Shown: positions 34,882-46,690 of the stretch, in pieces | How the letters are laid out: the number at the start of each line of letters is the position of its first letter | How positions within the stretch are numbered: the first letter of the stretch is position 1 | DNA from: Astrothelium macrocarpum | Lineage: Eukaryota > Ascomycota > Dothideomycetes > Trypetheliales > Trypetheliaceae | Direction of reading: 5' to 3' | Assembly (NCBI GenBank): GCA_021030915.1 | Contig: JAGEMR010000019.1 | Span: 310,001 to 374,000 of the forward strand | DNA length: 64,000 bases | Notes under the pieces: generated by a model | Seen by the model: only the letters and a program-made list of their open reading frames with translations | What the model was told of the DNA's origin: nothing | Databases searched by the model: none | Made by a program: the position numbers and the translations under genes

Positions 34882-37800
34882 CTGACATCGCCTTCGGAAA
34901 CAAGAGCAGTGTAATTTTGAAGCAGTTTGGCCACCGCCTTGTGTCCCTTCTCAACGGCAAGCGATAGCGGTGTCTGATCTAAATGATTCTTTGAATCGAT
35001 TTCCACCTTGCCCGTCTCTAGCAGCAGCTTGACCACCATCTTGTGCCCGTTCTCAGCGGCAAACGATAGCGGTGTCTGATCTGAACGACTCTTTGAATCG
35101 ATTTCCACCTTGCCCGTCTCCAGCAGCAGCTTAACCACCATCTCGTGCCCATTCTCAGCGGCAAATGATAGCGGTGTCCGACCTAAACGACTCTTTGAAT
35201 CGATTTCCACCTTACCCGTCTCTAGCAGCAGCTTGACCACCATCTCGTGCCCCTTCTCAGCGGCAAACGACAGAGGTGTCTGATCAGACAAGTCCTTCGA
35301 GTCGACTTCCACCTTGTCTGTGTTTAGCAGTAATTTGACCACGGTCTCGTGTCCGAGTTCGGCTGATAAAGATAGAGGTGTCTGACCATTTGTGTTCTTC
35401 GCGTTGATCTCTGCCTTGCCCATCTCTAACAATAGTTTGACTATTTTCTTGTGCCCGTGTTCGGCTGCCTGCAATAACGGTGTACAACCAACATCATCCT
35501 TCAGGTTGACTTCTACCTTATCCGTCTCTATCAATAGCTTGACTACTTCTTCGTTACCGCGTTCGATTGCCCACAATAACGGTGTAAAATCAAAATCATC
35601 CTTCGAATCAGCTTCTACCTTATCCGTCTCTAACAGTAACTTGACTACTCTCTCGTGCCCGCACGCGGCTGCCCACGATAGCGGTGTTTGACCAAAGTTC
35701 TCATCCTTCGAATTGACGTCTACCTTATCCATCTCTAACAGTAGCTTGACTACTCTCTCGTGCCCGCACGCGGCTGCCCACGATAGCGGTGTTTGACCAA
35801 GCTCCTTGTCCTTCGAGTCGACTTCTACCTTATCCGTCCCTAACAGTAGCTTGACCACTCCCTCGTGCCCGCGTTCGGCTGCCCACGATAGCGGTGTTCG
35901 ACCGTACGTCTCGTCCTTCAAATTGACCTCTACCTCGTCCGGCTCCAACAGTAGCTTGACCACCGCGTCAACCCCGAGATACGATGCTATAATAACGGGG
36001 TCGGCACGTTCTGGATATCGATGCAAACCGTACGTATATATAGACCACCAGGAATTGTATCGCTTCGGTTCTGCCTCATAGAGATTTCGTGCTAATGCCG
36101 CAACTGTCTCCTCGCTCCGAATACCGGCCTCGCGGAAGTGAGTTGTCCAGTTATTGGCGGAGTAGTCGAGCAAAGCTGAGAGGTCGGTCTCAAAAAATTC
36201 GAAAGTGAGATACCAGACGCACCTTTCCGCTAGTATTCTGTTCGAAACCTTTGGTTGCAGTGAATGCCTCCATTTGTGTGGCGATTCGGTCATCGACGCC
36301 GAGGAATCGTTCCGAACCAGAAATTCTTTCACAGTTTGGTGAAGGAGGTAAACTTTCTTGTCTATGACGACGACGATGAGGCCACATAAATCCCTAAGAG
36401 TATGTTTGAACCGCTCTTCGGGTTCTAGTTCCTGCTCAATGTCGTCGTATGATCTGTGAGTTTCTTCGATTGCCATTATTAGCGACACTTCTTCCAGAGA
36501 TAGTGGCCTTGTTGCAGCAGTTACAACATGCAAGAGTTTCCTAGCTCTTTCTACGTCTGGGCTTCTGCTTAGGATTTTGTCGTACGCAGCATCGACGGTT
36601 GAAGGTAATTGATGTATTGCTTTACGGACGTTTCCTTTGGTGAAGCCCGGAATGTTTTTGATGACATCTAGGGTAAGATAGACCCAGAGATAAGTACGAT
36701 GATTGGCACTGACAGACGTAAGCTGTTCTTTTAGAAATTCGCCCTCGTCTTGCTTCAAATCTCTCTTTCTAACAATATCATCAACTCTATTTTTAATTAC
36801 GAGGTCTATTTCATGTGAAATCTTCTTCAATTCAGCCTCGTCTTCACCACTCAAGTGAATGGTAGGTAGACAATTCTCCAACTCCCGGAATTCACGGCGT
36901 ATATAATCGTATGGTCTGCTCGTCAATAAGAACTTGATTCTGAAGTTCATCGAGTCGGCAGTGTAGAGGCTCTCCACTGCTTGTATGAGCTGGGACTGGT
37001 CCTCATCTTGGCACTTGTCTAAGGCGTCTAAGACGCAGACAAGCTCTCCAGCGTCCGGATTAGCCGCGACACTAGTGAAAATAGCCCATAAATCGCGAAA
37101 CGACTGGATAAGTTTATCCCCATCGGTGTCCAGCTTATCAAGCATCGTGTCTTGCAGTAGATGAGGGCTTTCCAAAAAAAGCTGGCGTAATATTGCACAG
37201 ATAGCGTTCGCAGCGCTCTTTTGGTCCAAGAAATCATCCTTAAAAAAGAAGTAACACGTTGTCCTTTTGCTTGTGCTTGGCAGGATATGGTCAACCAAAT
37301 ACTTTGCCAAAACCGACTTCCCACATCCTGGATCGGCAGATACCCAGAGAAGGCATGATTCTTCATTCTTATTCCAGTTTTGGAAGCGAGGGTGCGAAGT
37401 GAACCATTCACAGGTGTCTGGTACACGCTCGCAATTCCGTTCTTTACGATCTCTATATGGACAGGTATAGAGCTTTTGGAGGAACCTTTTCGCCCTCTTG
37501 TCCCGAGCCGACAATTTTGACCATGTCCGATCTGCCTCATGTGTATTCCGAAGCTGTTCAAACTGCCTTTGTATTTCCGTTGCATCGATCACATTTGTAA
37601 ATGCCCTTATATCATCTTCAGACTCTTTGATGCCGTCGAGTAACGAATCCCATCCATCTTGCTTGAACATGTCCTTTAAGACTCGAGTAACCGTGTGTTC
37701 TTGAAGATAACAGAGTGCTCGGGCTTGAAACTCGAGGATCTTGGAGTATAAAGCTGTCAGACTTGTCTCGAACTCTCGTGTGAAAGGCGCGGAATGCTTC

Positions 37801-38593
37801 GGATTGAGAGAGGTAAGCTTTGCGTTAGATCGATAGAGATGCTCTATGATAAGGAGGCGGCAAAGTAATGCAGAAGTCGAGTCTAAGCCCTTCAGGAGAG
37901 TATCGTGTTGCTCCACTGCTTGAACGAGAAGCTGTAGGCGAGTCAGTATATCTAGATGCACATCGAGTTATGATAATGTGGTACGCTCTGCTCCGTTTGA
38001 AACAAGACGGGCTTACTCACCGTTAATATCATCGTGGATTCGGCGCAAGCTATCGCGGCTGGCGGGTTAGCGCTGGCTGCCGAGTTGATGAGATCCTTCG
38101 CAATCAGAACATGTTTGAAGGCTCCGGTTAATAAGTCCTTGACCTTGATGCTGTGATCGCCAAATGCAATTTTCCATTTCTTATCATCCAATTCTCGGGT
38201 CTTGTTATCGAGAAGTTCGCATAGCTGTTCCTGACGGTCGATAGTCCCACTGGGTTTGAGTTCTGATCCGAGCTCTGATTCAAGAATCTTATAGTATGCA
38301 TGCAAAATATTGTTCTTCTTTTCGTCGTTGCTCAACATTTGCTCCGCTCTCACCCATAGATTATCGGCCTGACTTGAAACTATGGCATCCTCTTTAGGCT
38401 CAAGAGAAGCATCCCAGTCTGTGGGGCTAACTTGAGAAGAAAATCTCTTTGATCGTCCATTACTCCGCCCTGGAAAATTTCTAAATGATTATATAGACCT
38501 CCGTAAACTTCTCAAGGGGGTAACGGAACTGGAAGTTTTGGATTCGGAGTCTTCTCTCGGAAGTTTTCCAAACCTTAACGAGAATGATGGCAT
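34878..38593 (-). CDS. NLR-type protein: NWD N-domain, NACHT, ankyrin repeats
   Basis: Fungal NOD-like receptor, presumably acting in non-self recognition or regulated cell death. Exon 2 (37931-34878) joins in phase 0 across an 89-bp intron (38020-37932) to upstream coding sequence starting at or before 38467. Order: an N-terminal NWD_NACHT_N-like domain (KKWKIAFGDHSIKVKDLLTGA), NACHT with Walker A VSADPGCGKSVLAKYL near 37314-37334, a Walker-B-like stretch VLDALDKC near 37020 (DALDEC is usual), LLTSRPYDY, a helical linker, then about 11 ankyrin repeats. The ATG at 38593 (MPSFSLRFGKLPRED) is in frame with the rest but meets a TAA at 38489-38491. Either the gene is broken there or an intron (for example from 38574 or 38568 to 38485) removes it. 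Confidence 0.85.
34905..36010 (-). repeat. Ankyrin-encoding tandem repeat array
   Basis: About eleven ankyrin units of 33-36 codons in the 3' part of the NLR gene. Each has the core TPLSWAAxxGHExVVKLLL. The last four units are nearly identical at protein level (TPLSFAAENGHEMVVKLLLE) and visibly at DNA level, at a spacing of 102 bp. Such sequence homogeneity points to recent duplication or gene conversion among units. Confidence 0.9.
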
Positions 38594-39742
38594 TTTCCGT
38601 GGATGACTTTAAGGAGATGTTAGCTAAGAGGCGTAGCAATTTGAAAGTTATGATACTCTTAACATGAACAAGCTTTATCGTAAAATAAGCTGGCGCACTT
38701 GTTTGTTAATTCAAGCGACAACTCGACTGGACGGGCGACAAACGCAAGGCTGGAAGGGATCACGTGTAAGAGCCAAAATGGATCTCGTGATAACCAGAGC
38801 GAACAATAATCGAGGGCTGCCTTGTGGGCTGAATATTGCACAGTAATTTTAGCCTCGGCGGAGCGTATCATACAAAAGAGAACTCGATTGATGAGACTAT
38901 TGGTCTACCTATCTGCTAAAAGTCTCACAAGTTTGACGCCCACCGGAGACAGAAAACGCGTCCGATACGTGAGCGCGTCCAGGTACGACCACGCGCTCGT
39001 ACTCTCTCTATCTTTTGGAGGAAGGGAGAAGCATCTGAGCAATACACACTGCACAACAGTTTTGACTATATTGAAACAATCTATGCAACAGAAAATTGGA
39101 TTAATTAAATGGTTTAATTTTTGGAACGGCGAATCATGACGAGAATGGCAGAAAAAAGATGAGGGTACCTAGGTACCTAAGGTGGGTAAGGTACTCACGT
39201 GGTACTCTACGCGTGCGAAGGATTCACTACGGAACGGCAGACTAGCGGCGCTAAAATCCTAGCGTCTGCCCCTGCGTCGCCTCTTGCAACCTTGTTTAAC
39301 TGGGGATGTCTGTCATTCTTGCTTTTGTACTTTGGTTGTCACGAAAGATTCATGAGATTGCCACCAGAGAAAGAGGGTGTTCATCCTGAAGCTCATTCCC
39401 TCACCGTCCAGGCATGCTTTGGCGATGTCGATAGTCAGGGGCTTGAGACGGGACCCACTCCACTGCTCTCCCACCTCCCTCTCCATACGCAGACCTACAA
39501 ACTCCTGAAGCTCGATTGAGAAAACAATAGCTGTCTAGACCGATGACTGTCGGTTTTCTTAGTATTGATGATCGAATTACTGTCATTTGTACAGCCGGCA
39601 ATATGTGGCTCAGTAAGGGGCCCATTTTCCCACATTCGGATGCACCGCCACCCGAGGGATTCACAATGACTATAAAATGCGCATGTCACAGTTCACCACC
39701 TACCCAACAACTTTCGTTGCTCAGATATCTTAGTTATTCAAG
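38594..39742. other. Divergent spacer between NLR and HET genes
   Basis: About 1.15 kb; no gene supported. It contains a perfect 14-bp palindrome GGTACCTAGGTACC at 39164-39177, followed by GGTGGGTAAGGTACTC. It carries the promoters of both recognition genes. Confidence 0.45.
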
Positions 39743-42700
39743 ATGGTGTTGCTGCCGTTTGTTCGGAATGCCTCGTACGCTCTCAGAAGTCGACAGTACC
39801 ACAGCCAGTCATTTGCTCTTTGTGTTTTGAGCGTCCAAAAACCATATAAAAACGTAGGTTTTATTGAAAGATGCCAGTCTACATTTGCATCGTGCCTTCT
39901 TTTTCATCCTACGAAAGCTAAAAACAGACAGAGACATCGAGGCATTCCCTTAGTGCTGCGCTGTTGTGACTCTGCTGGAAGAGAAGACGGCGAAATTCCC
40001 TCTGATTCGGGCAACGAGCTTCTGTGCGAAGTCTGCGCGGCACTCGACCTCCCTGGGATCTTCATGTGGGGCATTCGTCATGATCAATGTTTCGCTCCTG
40101 ATGCAGATAGGTGGGAAAGCCTACCTTACTCCTTGTCGCCACCTTCTAACGCGGGTTTCGCACAATGGATCAAGGAGCAGTCGACTGGAAGTTTGAGCAC
40201 GCTTTCAGCTCAAGATCGTGAGAAGATGCAAGCTCTTATGCAGCCTACCATTGATCTTGGACATTTCGACGACATATGGGAGAAACAAGACCGCTGCTCG
40301 TTCTGTCGCTTTATTTGCATCTTTGCAAATCATTCATATCCCGAATACTTCCAAAGGGATGCCTGGGGTAAGTTTGATAAAGAGGCCATCCAAGAACATG
40401 AAGGCTTGATCGATTCCAGACTTCGATGTGTCTTGGCCACATTTGCCGCTGATGAGCTCTATGACTGCGTGGATCAGTACTCCGGCCCTTCAACGTTATA
40501 CGTTGATGTGCAAATTCGAGCAAATGGGAGAAGATTTCCGCGTCGCAAGTATCTCATGCAGGATGGTCACTGCGCTTTTCCCTATCCATTTCCGCTACTT
40601 CCTTCGCATGGGGCCTGGAATGTGTCTGGACAGCCTTTTTACAATGCCACAGAAATACCCGAGCAAGTAGATTTCTACCATTTACGCTCTTGGGTAGACT
40701 TTTGCAAGGCTGAACATTTCTTCCCTAATTGTCAACGAGGCCCCAAACTTTTGCCCCAGAACATCCGCTTGATTGATGTAGAGACCCAGAAAATCGTTAA
40801 GCCAACAAAACCATGTGAATATGTCACTCTGAGTTACATGGCGAGCGAACCTGGAAAGATGAAGAATTTCCCCCGGCTAAGTCGAGATGACTTCGTGCCT
40901 GCTGATGATAGCAGGGAAGAGCAGGTTGACTTGCCCAGAGATTTACCCAAAACATTTGAGGATGCCATCGAAGTAGTAGAAAAGCTTGGAGAACGATATC
41001 TCTGGATTGACTCTCTCTGCATTGTGCAGGATGACGATGCAGAGATGCATTCTCAGATCTCTAACATGGATCAGGTGTACGTGAATTCTTCGTTAACGAT
41101 TGTTGCCGCTGCTGGTCTTGGAGCCAATCATGGTCTCCCTGGCGTGAGAGCTGACACGCGTGGTCCAGAGATCCAGCTCGGAATAGACATAAACGGACAA
41201 ATTATATTTTCTTCCCTCCCATCTCTGCGTGAAGAACTGGAACAGGGCGGTGCCTGGTTCCGACGTGGATGGATTATGCAGGAAGCTTTGCTAAGTCCGC
41301 GCTGCTTGATCTTTACACCGTCGCAAACATTCTTTAAGTGTGGTGCGGAGCTTCTTTGCGAAAATAAACAAGATCCAGGATACTATCAGAGACGATTGAC
41401 GAAACCTACACCCTGGTCCATCGATATCGTCTCTCCGCTTCTTGTATCTGCAGATGAATATGAGGAAAAGGCAGCAACTGAGGCACGCGGGGATTTTCCT
41501 TGGCAGAAACTAGTCATGACTGTCAACGATCCAAAAAAATCTGTTTGCTGTACCACCCTCAATTACTCAGATGATGGATCTTGTGCAGGCACATACGGCG
41601 CAGCACGTTTTTAAAAATATTAGCGGTTCGACCACATCCCATGGAAATATTAACAAAACTCCCTCAGAGAATAAGGACTCTGAAGGCAGACTTGAGATGG
41701 TAGGGGAGCATTTCTTCCTACAAAGAGCATTTTTACTTAACAGAAATCCACCAATTACCTCCAGTATACCTTGATTCTAGCCTGTTTAGAACACAAACTT
41801 TTGTTCAATACGCAACAAATCCATAGCAATCTTCAATTTTGCGTCCGTTTCTGCTCACCGCATTACAGAGCAACCCGAGACAAATGGTATTCGGTCAATA
41901 CACTTCCTTACGCTCTGCGCTGAGTGTCATTGAAGCGATGTTCTATGACGATCGGCCCGATGCTCCTTTATCTGGGAACATGGATCGTAAGACTCTTAGT
42001 AAGATGGCAAAGAGTTTTGCTGAGCTAGTTGGTCCGGAGTATAAATATCAAGATGACCAGAAAATGACACGCTTCCTGAGAGACAGTGGTCTTTCTGAGA
42101 ACGCCATGTCTGAGTCTCCTGCAGATCCATTAACGCTTCCTGCGCACAACGAAAATGAACAGCATAACCATTCAAAAGTATATGGAGCATGCAAGCCAGA
42201 AGATGCTCAAGCTGTTTTGCAAGATCGAATCACAGATTCAGAGAAGCTCAATGAGGAGATGGCTATGGGTTCTTGCATATCTCCTTGGGAGACAGTACCT
42301 CCCCAAAAAGAATCACTGACACAATCAGAAAGGCAACTCTCCTCGAATGACCCACAGTATCCATCTCGTCTTGATCATAATCTTTACAACAAATTCGTCA
42401 CAGACTACACTCGTCGCCGGCTTACCTATCCTAATGACGCTGTTAATGCCTTTACCAGTATCTTAAACCAGCTCGGCCGCTCCGCAGCCACGCCCTTCAT
42501 CTATGGTCTACCTGCCTCCGATTTTGACTTTGGCCTCTTGTGGCGCACCAAATTCCTATCTCTCGTCGAGCGTGGCCGGCGCGATGCCTTTCCAAGTTGG
42601 GCGTACGTCTCGTGGCCTGGTGGCAGCACTTATGATCGCGACATGCCGGCCACGGATCGAACACATCCAATTAGCCGTATGGTCCCCTGTCACGAGTACT

Positions 42701-43041
42701 ACATCAAGGATTTTGACGGCAAGGTAGGCGTCGTAAAGCAGAGACGGGACGAAGCGAAGGATGGCGTCGTCCATCCATGGGCATGCTGGGGTTCGGATGC
42801 TGCGGAAGCGATGGCACACAAGCATCACAATCCAGTCGTGGAATGTCGACCTAAGGGGACGGAGCTCGAGTGTTGGCAACAATTTCTCTACTTCGAGGTG
42901 TACGTTGCGCGAAATCTGGCCTATCCCACTAGTCGGCAGACCGGGTATCAACTGTATGTCCCCATGATCCAGTCTTGGAATTCGAATATAGAAGCATTAG
43001 GGCATGCGGACGAGGAAAAAGAAGGGCTAATGTGGGAATAA
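39743..43041 (+). CDS. HET-domain (heterokaryon incompatibility) protein, frame disturbed
   Basis: Large HET protein, a family that triggers incompatibility cell death. The first open stretch (39743-41614) has Cys pairs (LLCEVCAALD, RCSFCRFICI) and then the HET domain: PCEYVTLSYMASEPG, PKTFEDAIEVVEKLGERYLWIDSLCIVQDD and GWIMQEALLSPRCLIF. Homologous-looking sequence then moves to a second frame (QMMDLVQAHTAQHVF, to 41699). A 169-bp intron (41700-41868, donor GTAGGG, acceptor TTACAG) leads to the third stretch (SNPRQMVFG to 43041) with YTRRRLTYPNDAVNAF and FPSWAYVSWPGG. The first frame change is either a small intron (about 41513-41570) or a one-base slip in the seven-A run at 41533-41539. If a slip, the gene is dead. 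The true start is also uncertain. Confidence 0.75.
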
Positions 43042-44102
43042 GCATCTGGCTTGATGACGCGTGGGAGTGTTGGATCAAAAACAAAGTTCTCACGAGAAAC
43101 TCGAACGCGTTCCGATGTCAGCATGGCATGACGAAGATGGCGAGAGAGATCCGCTACAAAGGGTATACGGAGCCAGTAGGGAATTTTTTGTTCCCAGCGA
43201 GGGCAGATGACACAGCGAAGAGAAGAGGGATGAATCAATCAAGTATGATTCAATAGATTCGACTACGGTGTAATGGGTCACATTATTTGATGAATTGCAC
43301 ATTGCATTTTTGTCCGTGATTAATCTGGATAGCGCACTTACGCATTCAAATCCAAATCTAGACTATCTAATAAATCCTTGGATATATTCATAACTTTTTT
43401 TATATTTTAAATTTTTAAGTATTATTGTGAATAATTGCTTATAACAGTTTTCTGTATGGAATTTTGTCTCTATAGATATGACAATTCAATTATAGACATC
43501 ATTTTCCCCATTGTTGGAGGAGAACCTTTGGGTGCAGTCTTGGCAAATAGGCCTCCACAAGACCCCAAGGTAAATATCGTTACTCGTTCCTGAAGCATAT
43601 GCAAATCATGACAGTGATCCCAGGGTCAACAGACTTGCCTTTTAGACGACAGCATCTAAGCGTTGAAGAAAAATTAGGAAGACAAGGTTCGAGATGGCAG
43701 TAGGATTAAAGCTTGCGAAAAACGCATATAACAATTCTATTCGATGGCAGTGTTTTTAGTGAGGTCAGAAATTTTGGTCTTTGATATATTCATTCACTTT
43801 TGGATTTTCAGCAACACTCGGAAGTAGGTTCTATTTTGAAGAGTTTTGAGAACTAGGACCATAGTCAAATTTTTCTTGACAGTCGTAAAGTAGTTCAAGA
43901 TTCTTCCACTGAGCCCTGATCCATCCACTAAGAACTAAATCAGTAAACAAAGCAGAGAAAGCCCGGTTTTGCTGGTATATCCAGTTATTATTCTTTCCCA
44001 AAATTTTAACCAATGAAAGGGAAGGAGAGAAATGAAAGTAATCACGCTGGATACTTTTTAGGTAGTTCTGGTGTCCATCCTCTATTGCCTGAATGGTTTG
44101 TA
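43042..44102. other. AT-rich spacer
   Basis: No supported gene between two convergent genes. 43370-43500 is markedly AT-rich with long T and A runs. No transposon feature was recognised. Confidence 0.4.
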
Positions 44103-45136
44103 TCATCCTGTGCAGATAAAAACACGCAAAGACGGTAAAAGGAAAAGAGAGACCATCCAAACAGGCCATAACTTCCACGTGAAGGCATCACCTTTGAGAG
44201 TCCTGTCCCAAAGAAGACGGAACACCAGAAGCGCACCTGTGCTGGCCGGTACTAGAAATCCTGCAAACCCTGTTCCCCAGAAAGCAGCACCAACGCTAGA
44301 CGAGCCAGCAACTCCTAGTGCAACAATGTATCTGGCAGGCGTGTCGCCAATCACCAGCGGCATTGTCTTCCGGTTCCTCTCTCTGTCTCCAACTCGGTCC
44401 CGGAAGTCTTGTGTATGCACCGTTGACATGATTGCCGCTGCAATTATGCCTACCCACATGAATGCAATATCCATGTTCAAGAAAATGGACCTGGAAATTA
44501 CGACTTCCAAGGGACCAACAAGGAAAAATACAAACCCCGCTGCATTGAGGAAATTCTTTAATAGAGGCGTCTCTGCACCGCCCCACTCATTGTACCATAA
44601 GCATGAGAAATACTCCAGCAGGCAAGCATCCAGGCCTCCTGAGTAGTAGGCCGAGAAAATGACAATGGGCCACACAGCGAATAAAAGCTTCGTGGTCGTT
44701 TGAGGTGTTATTCTTTTAGAAGGAAGAGGCCTCCAGGGTTTGTTAATACTATCCTCAGCTATTCCTCCAGCGCTCCGCTGATTATGCAGATTAAACAGGA
44801 GGAGATTACTCCAAGACCAAAAGACAACTGCTGGTGTTCTTTCCAGAAGGACGCTAATGGGAATGGGCTCCGTGCCAGGATACAGGGCTGGAAGAGATAG
44901 AGAACCGAGCGCAGCGAAGGTGTATCCGAGAAGAACAATGTCCTTGAGGTTATTGCAGGTAAACAGATAGAGCGTATATACGTGATATGCCGCTCTCTGG
45001 ACGGAGAGCGTGCTATATGTCAAGTTGGACTACAAAATTAGCAAAGAAGGTCTTTGGTACAGTGAAGAAAAAAAGAATCAGAAAAGAATCAGAAAAAACT
45101 TCGACTTACCTTGGATCGTATTGGGAGAGTATTCAT
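44103..45136 (-). CDS. UbiA-superfamily membrane prenyltransferase or terpene cyclase
   Basis: Polytopic enzyme acting on prenyl diphosphates. Exon 1 (45136-45110) encodes only nine residues (MNTLPIRSK) and is joined by an 80-bp intron (45109-45030) to exon 2 (45029-44103); 317 residues. The first Asp-type motif region reads FNLHNQRSAGGIAEDSINKP, followed by WRPLPSKRIT. The second is HTQDFRDRVGDRERNRKTMP, with the DxxDxxxD pattern that binds Mg-diphosphate. About eight hydrophobic helices are visible. The NQ...ED.INKPWRPLP signature is shared with fungal UbiA-type sesquiterpene cyclases such as the fumagillin enzyme Fma-TC and related meroterpenoid enzymes, so cyclisation or prenyl transfer are both possible. 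Both metal motifs look intact. The following genes (47-57 kb) could be its tailoring enzymes. Confidence 0.82.
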
Positions 45137-45769
45137 CTTGATGGAATTGTGCTGTCTGAAACTCTTACCCCGAGGTCACCAACCTAGATATTACAAGAGA
45201 TTTTTGCGATCGTGGGCATGGATTGCTAGTCGAGGAGGTGAATAAGAGACGATAGTTAAGTCAGACGCTCGTAGCTTTATGACTGCGATTTCCAGTGATT
45301 GCGTACCACCCCCTGACGTTATCTTGTTCAGCTTTGCGACCAAATCTAGCATCGTTCTGCATATGTCGTCCTCGCATATATTCGATGATTTCACCATCGT
45401 GCTTTTTCTATCCCAACATACACTGTCCAATCGGCCCCGTGTGATAAGCTGCGTTGTGGAAAGTTCCAAGGAGGCATACCATATCCATGCCGTTTGGTCG
45501 AGGTATTTTCTTTCTTCAGCTTAGTAAGTTGTGGATCACATCTCACCGCAATAAGAGACCTGATGAGAGATTCAGCTCTATCATTTGCCATTTTAGAGCT
45601 CAGGCAAAAGCGGAAAACATTGGACTCTAGGCCGAAAACCGACTAACGCTGCTGATTATACCACAATCCTCCTATACAGATCTCTGTGTAGTCATAACTA
45701 CGTAGCACAAAGTGTATAGATGGATGTTGCTGTCAAGCTTAGTTCCGGGCCGGTTGTAGAGAACAGCGG

Positions 45770-45904
45770 ACGGCTGCCGTATCATGAGGCAAAAACCCGT
45801 GCGTTACGGCACGGGAATCCTCATATGCAAGTAAGTGGCAAGACCTAGGCGTAGGTCGAGATAGATCATGCGCATGTGGAGGGATGTGAGGGAAAAGGAT
45901 CCCT
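45770..45904. repeat. Cluster of five short inverted repeats
   Basis: Seen directly: palindrome ACGGCTGCCGT (45770-45780); a two-part stem with outer arms ATGAGG/CCTCAT and inner arms CCCGTGC/GCACGGG (45784-45824); GACCTA/TAGGTC with a four-base loop (45842-45857); palindrome CATGCGCATG (45867-45876); AGGGA/TCCCT (45889-45904). No known RNA family was recognised. Confidence 0.6.
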
Positions 45905-46149
45905 TCTGTTTTAGCCAGGAGGATTGCTTTGATGTTTGGAGTGGTCCCAATGCAGATCAAAAGCAGGAGCCAGTTGGTGGCGCGTTTCACTGCATGAGTC
46001 GGAGGGCATTAACACACTCTCTCAGAGCCTATGATCCGAAACATCGAACCAGTCTCTGACTCTTCTCATCATAATGGCACCGCACATGATGCTTGCAGCT
46101 TTCGTTGCCACAATCTTCGGAAAACAATATCATTTAGAGGTGCGTGCGA

Positions 46150-46264
46150 CTCACGAGTAAAAGAGCTCGTAGGAACACAATGTGTAGCGCTTGGAGGGTA
46201 AGGGCCATCTGCCTATCGTAGTAAGACGGCAACTCGCAGAGGCGCACCGTACGATCTTACGATA
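46150..46264. repeat. Further inverted repeats
   Basis: ACGAG (46150-46154) pairs with CTCGT (46163-46167). TATCGTA-GT-AAGA (46214-46226) pairs with TCTTACGATA (46255-46264) apart from a two-base bulge. They extend the structured stretch that begins at 45770. Confidence 0.45.
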
Positions 46265-46651
46265 ACCGAAGTAATAGGACGGTAAGGCTGCGATTAGAAT
46301 AGGGTATGAACCTCGTATAGCGCATAACTGCTTCCAATTTCTACGAAATGCGTTAACGGTCTCCTGTACAAAATCTGCCCATCAGTACTTGACGTAAATC
46401 TAGACTCGATATGGTCTTATGCAGACCTTTCAGCTGTGAATTGCATACGCTAAGCAATTAGGCACCAGCGCCTTGCGTTTCGCGTCTGGAAATCAGCTCG
46501 TCCGCAATTTGCTAGGCAAGAGGATAAACATGGAAGTTGACGTTCTCAGCCACCGTCAGCCGCCTGAACTATCTCAGGCTGTCACCGTGGCACGGTAATC
46601 GATGATGCTTCTGGATTCTGAAAAAGGACAGTCAGCCTGACCGGCGGGCAC

Positions 46652-46690
46652 GGCACGGCACGCATCCTAGGCCCGGAATTGTGCTGTGCC
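46652..46690. repeat. GC-rich inverted repeat
   Basis: GGCACGGCAC (46652-46661) and GTGCTGTGCC (46681-46690) pair at nine of ten positions around a 19-base loop. The GGCACGGCAC word recurs just downstream (46701-46710). The single mismatch is a C-to-T type change. Confidence 0.55.

Noticed and set aside
45739..45990. 83-codon minus-strand ORF over the hairpin cluster
   Set aside because: The DNA is dominated by inverted repeats and the translation shows no protein-like pattern.
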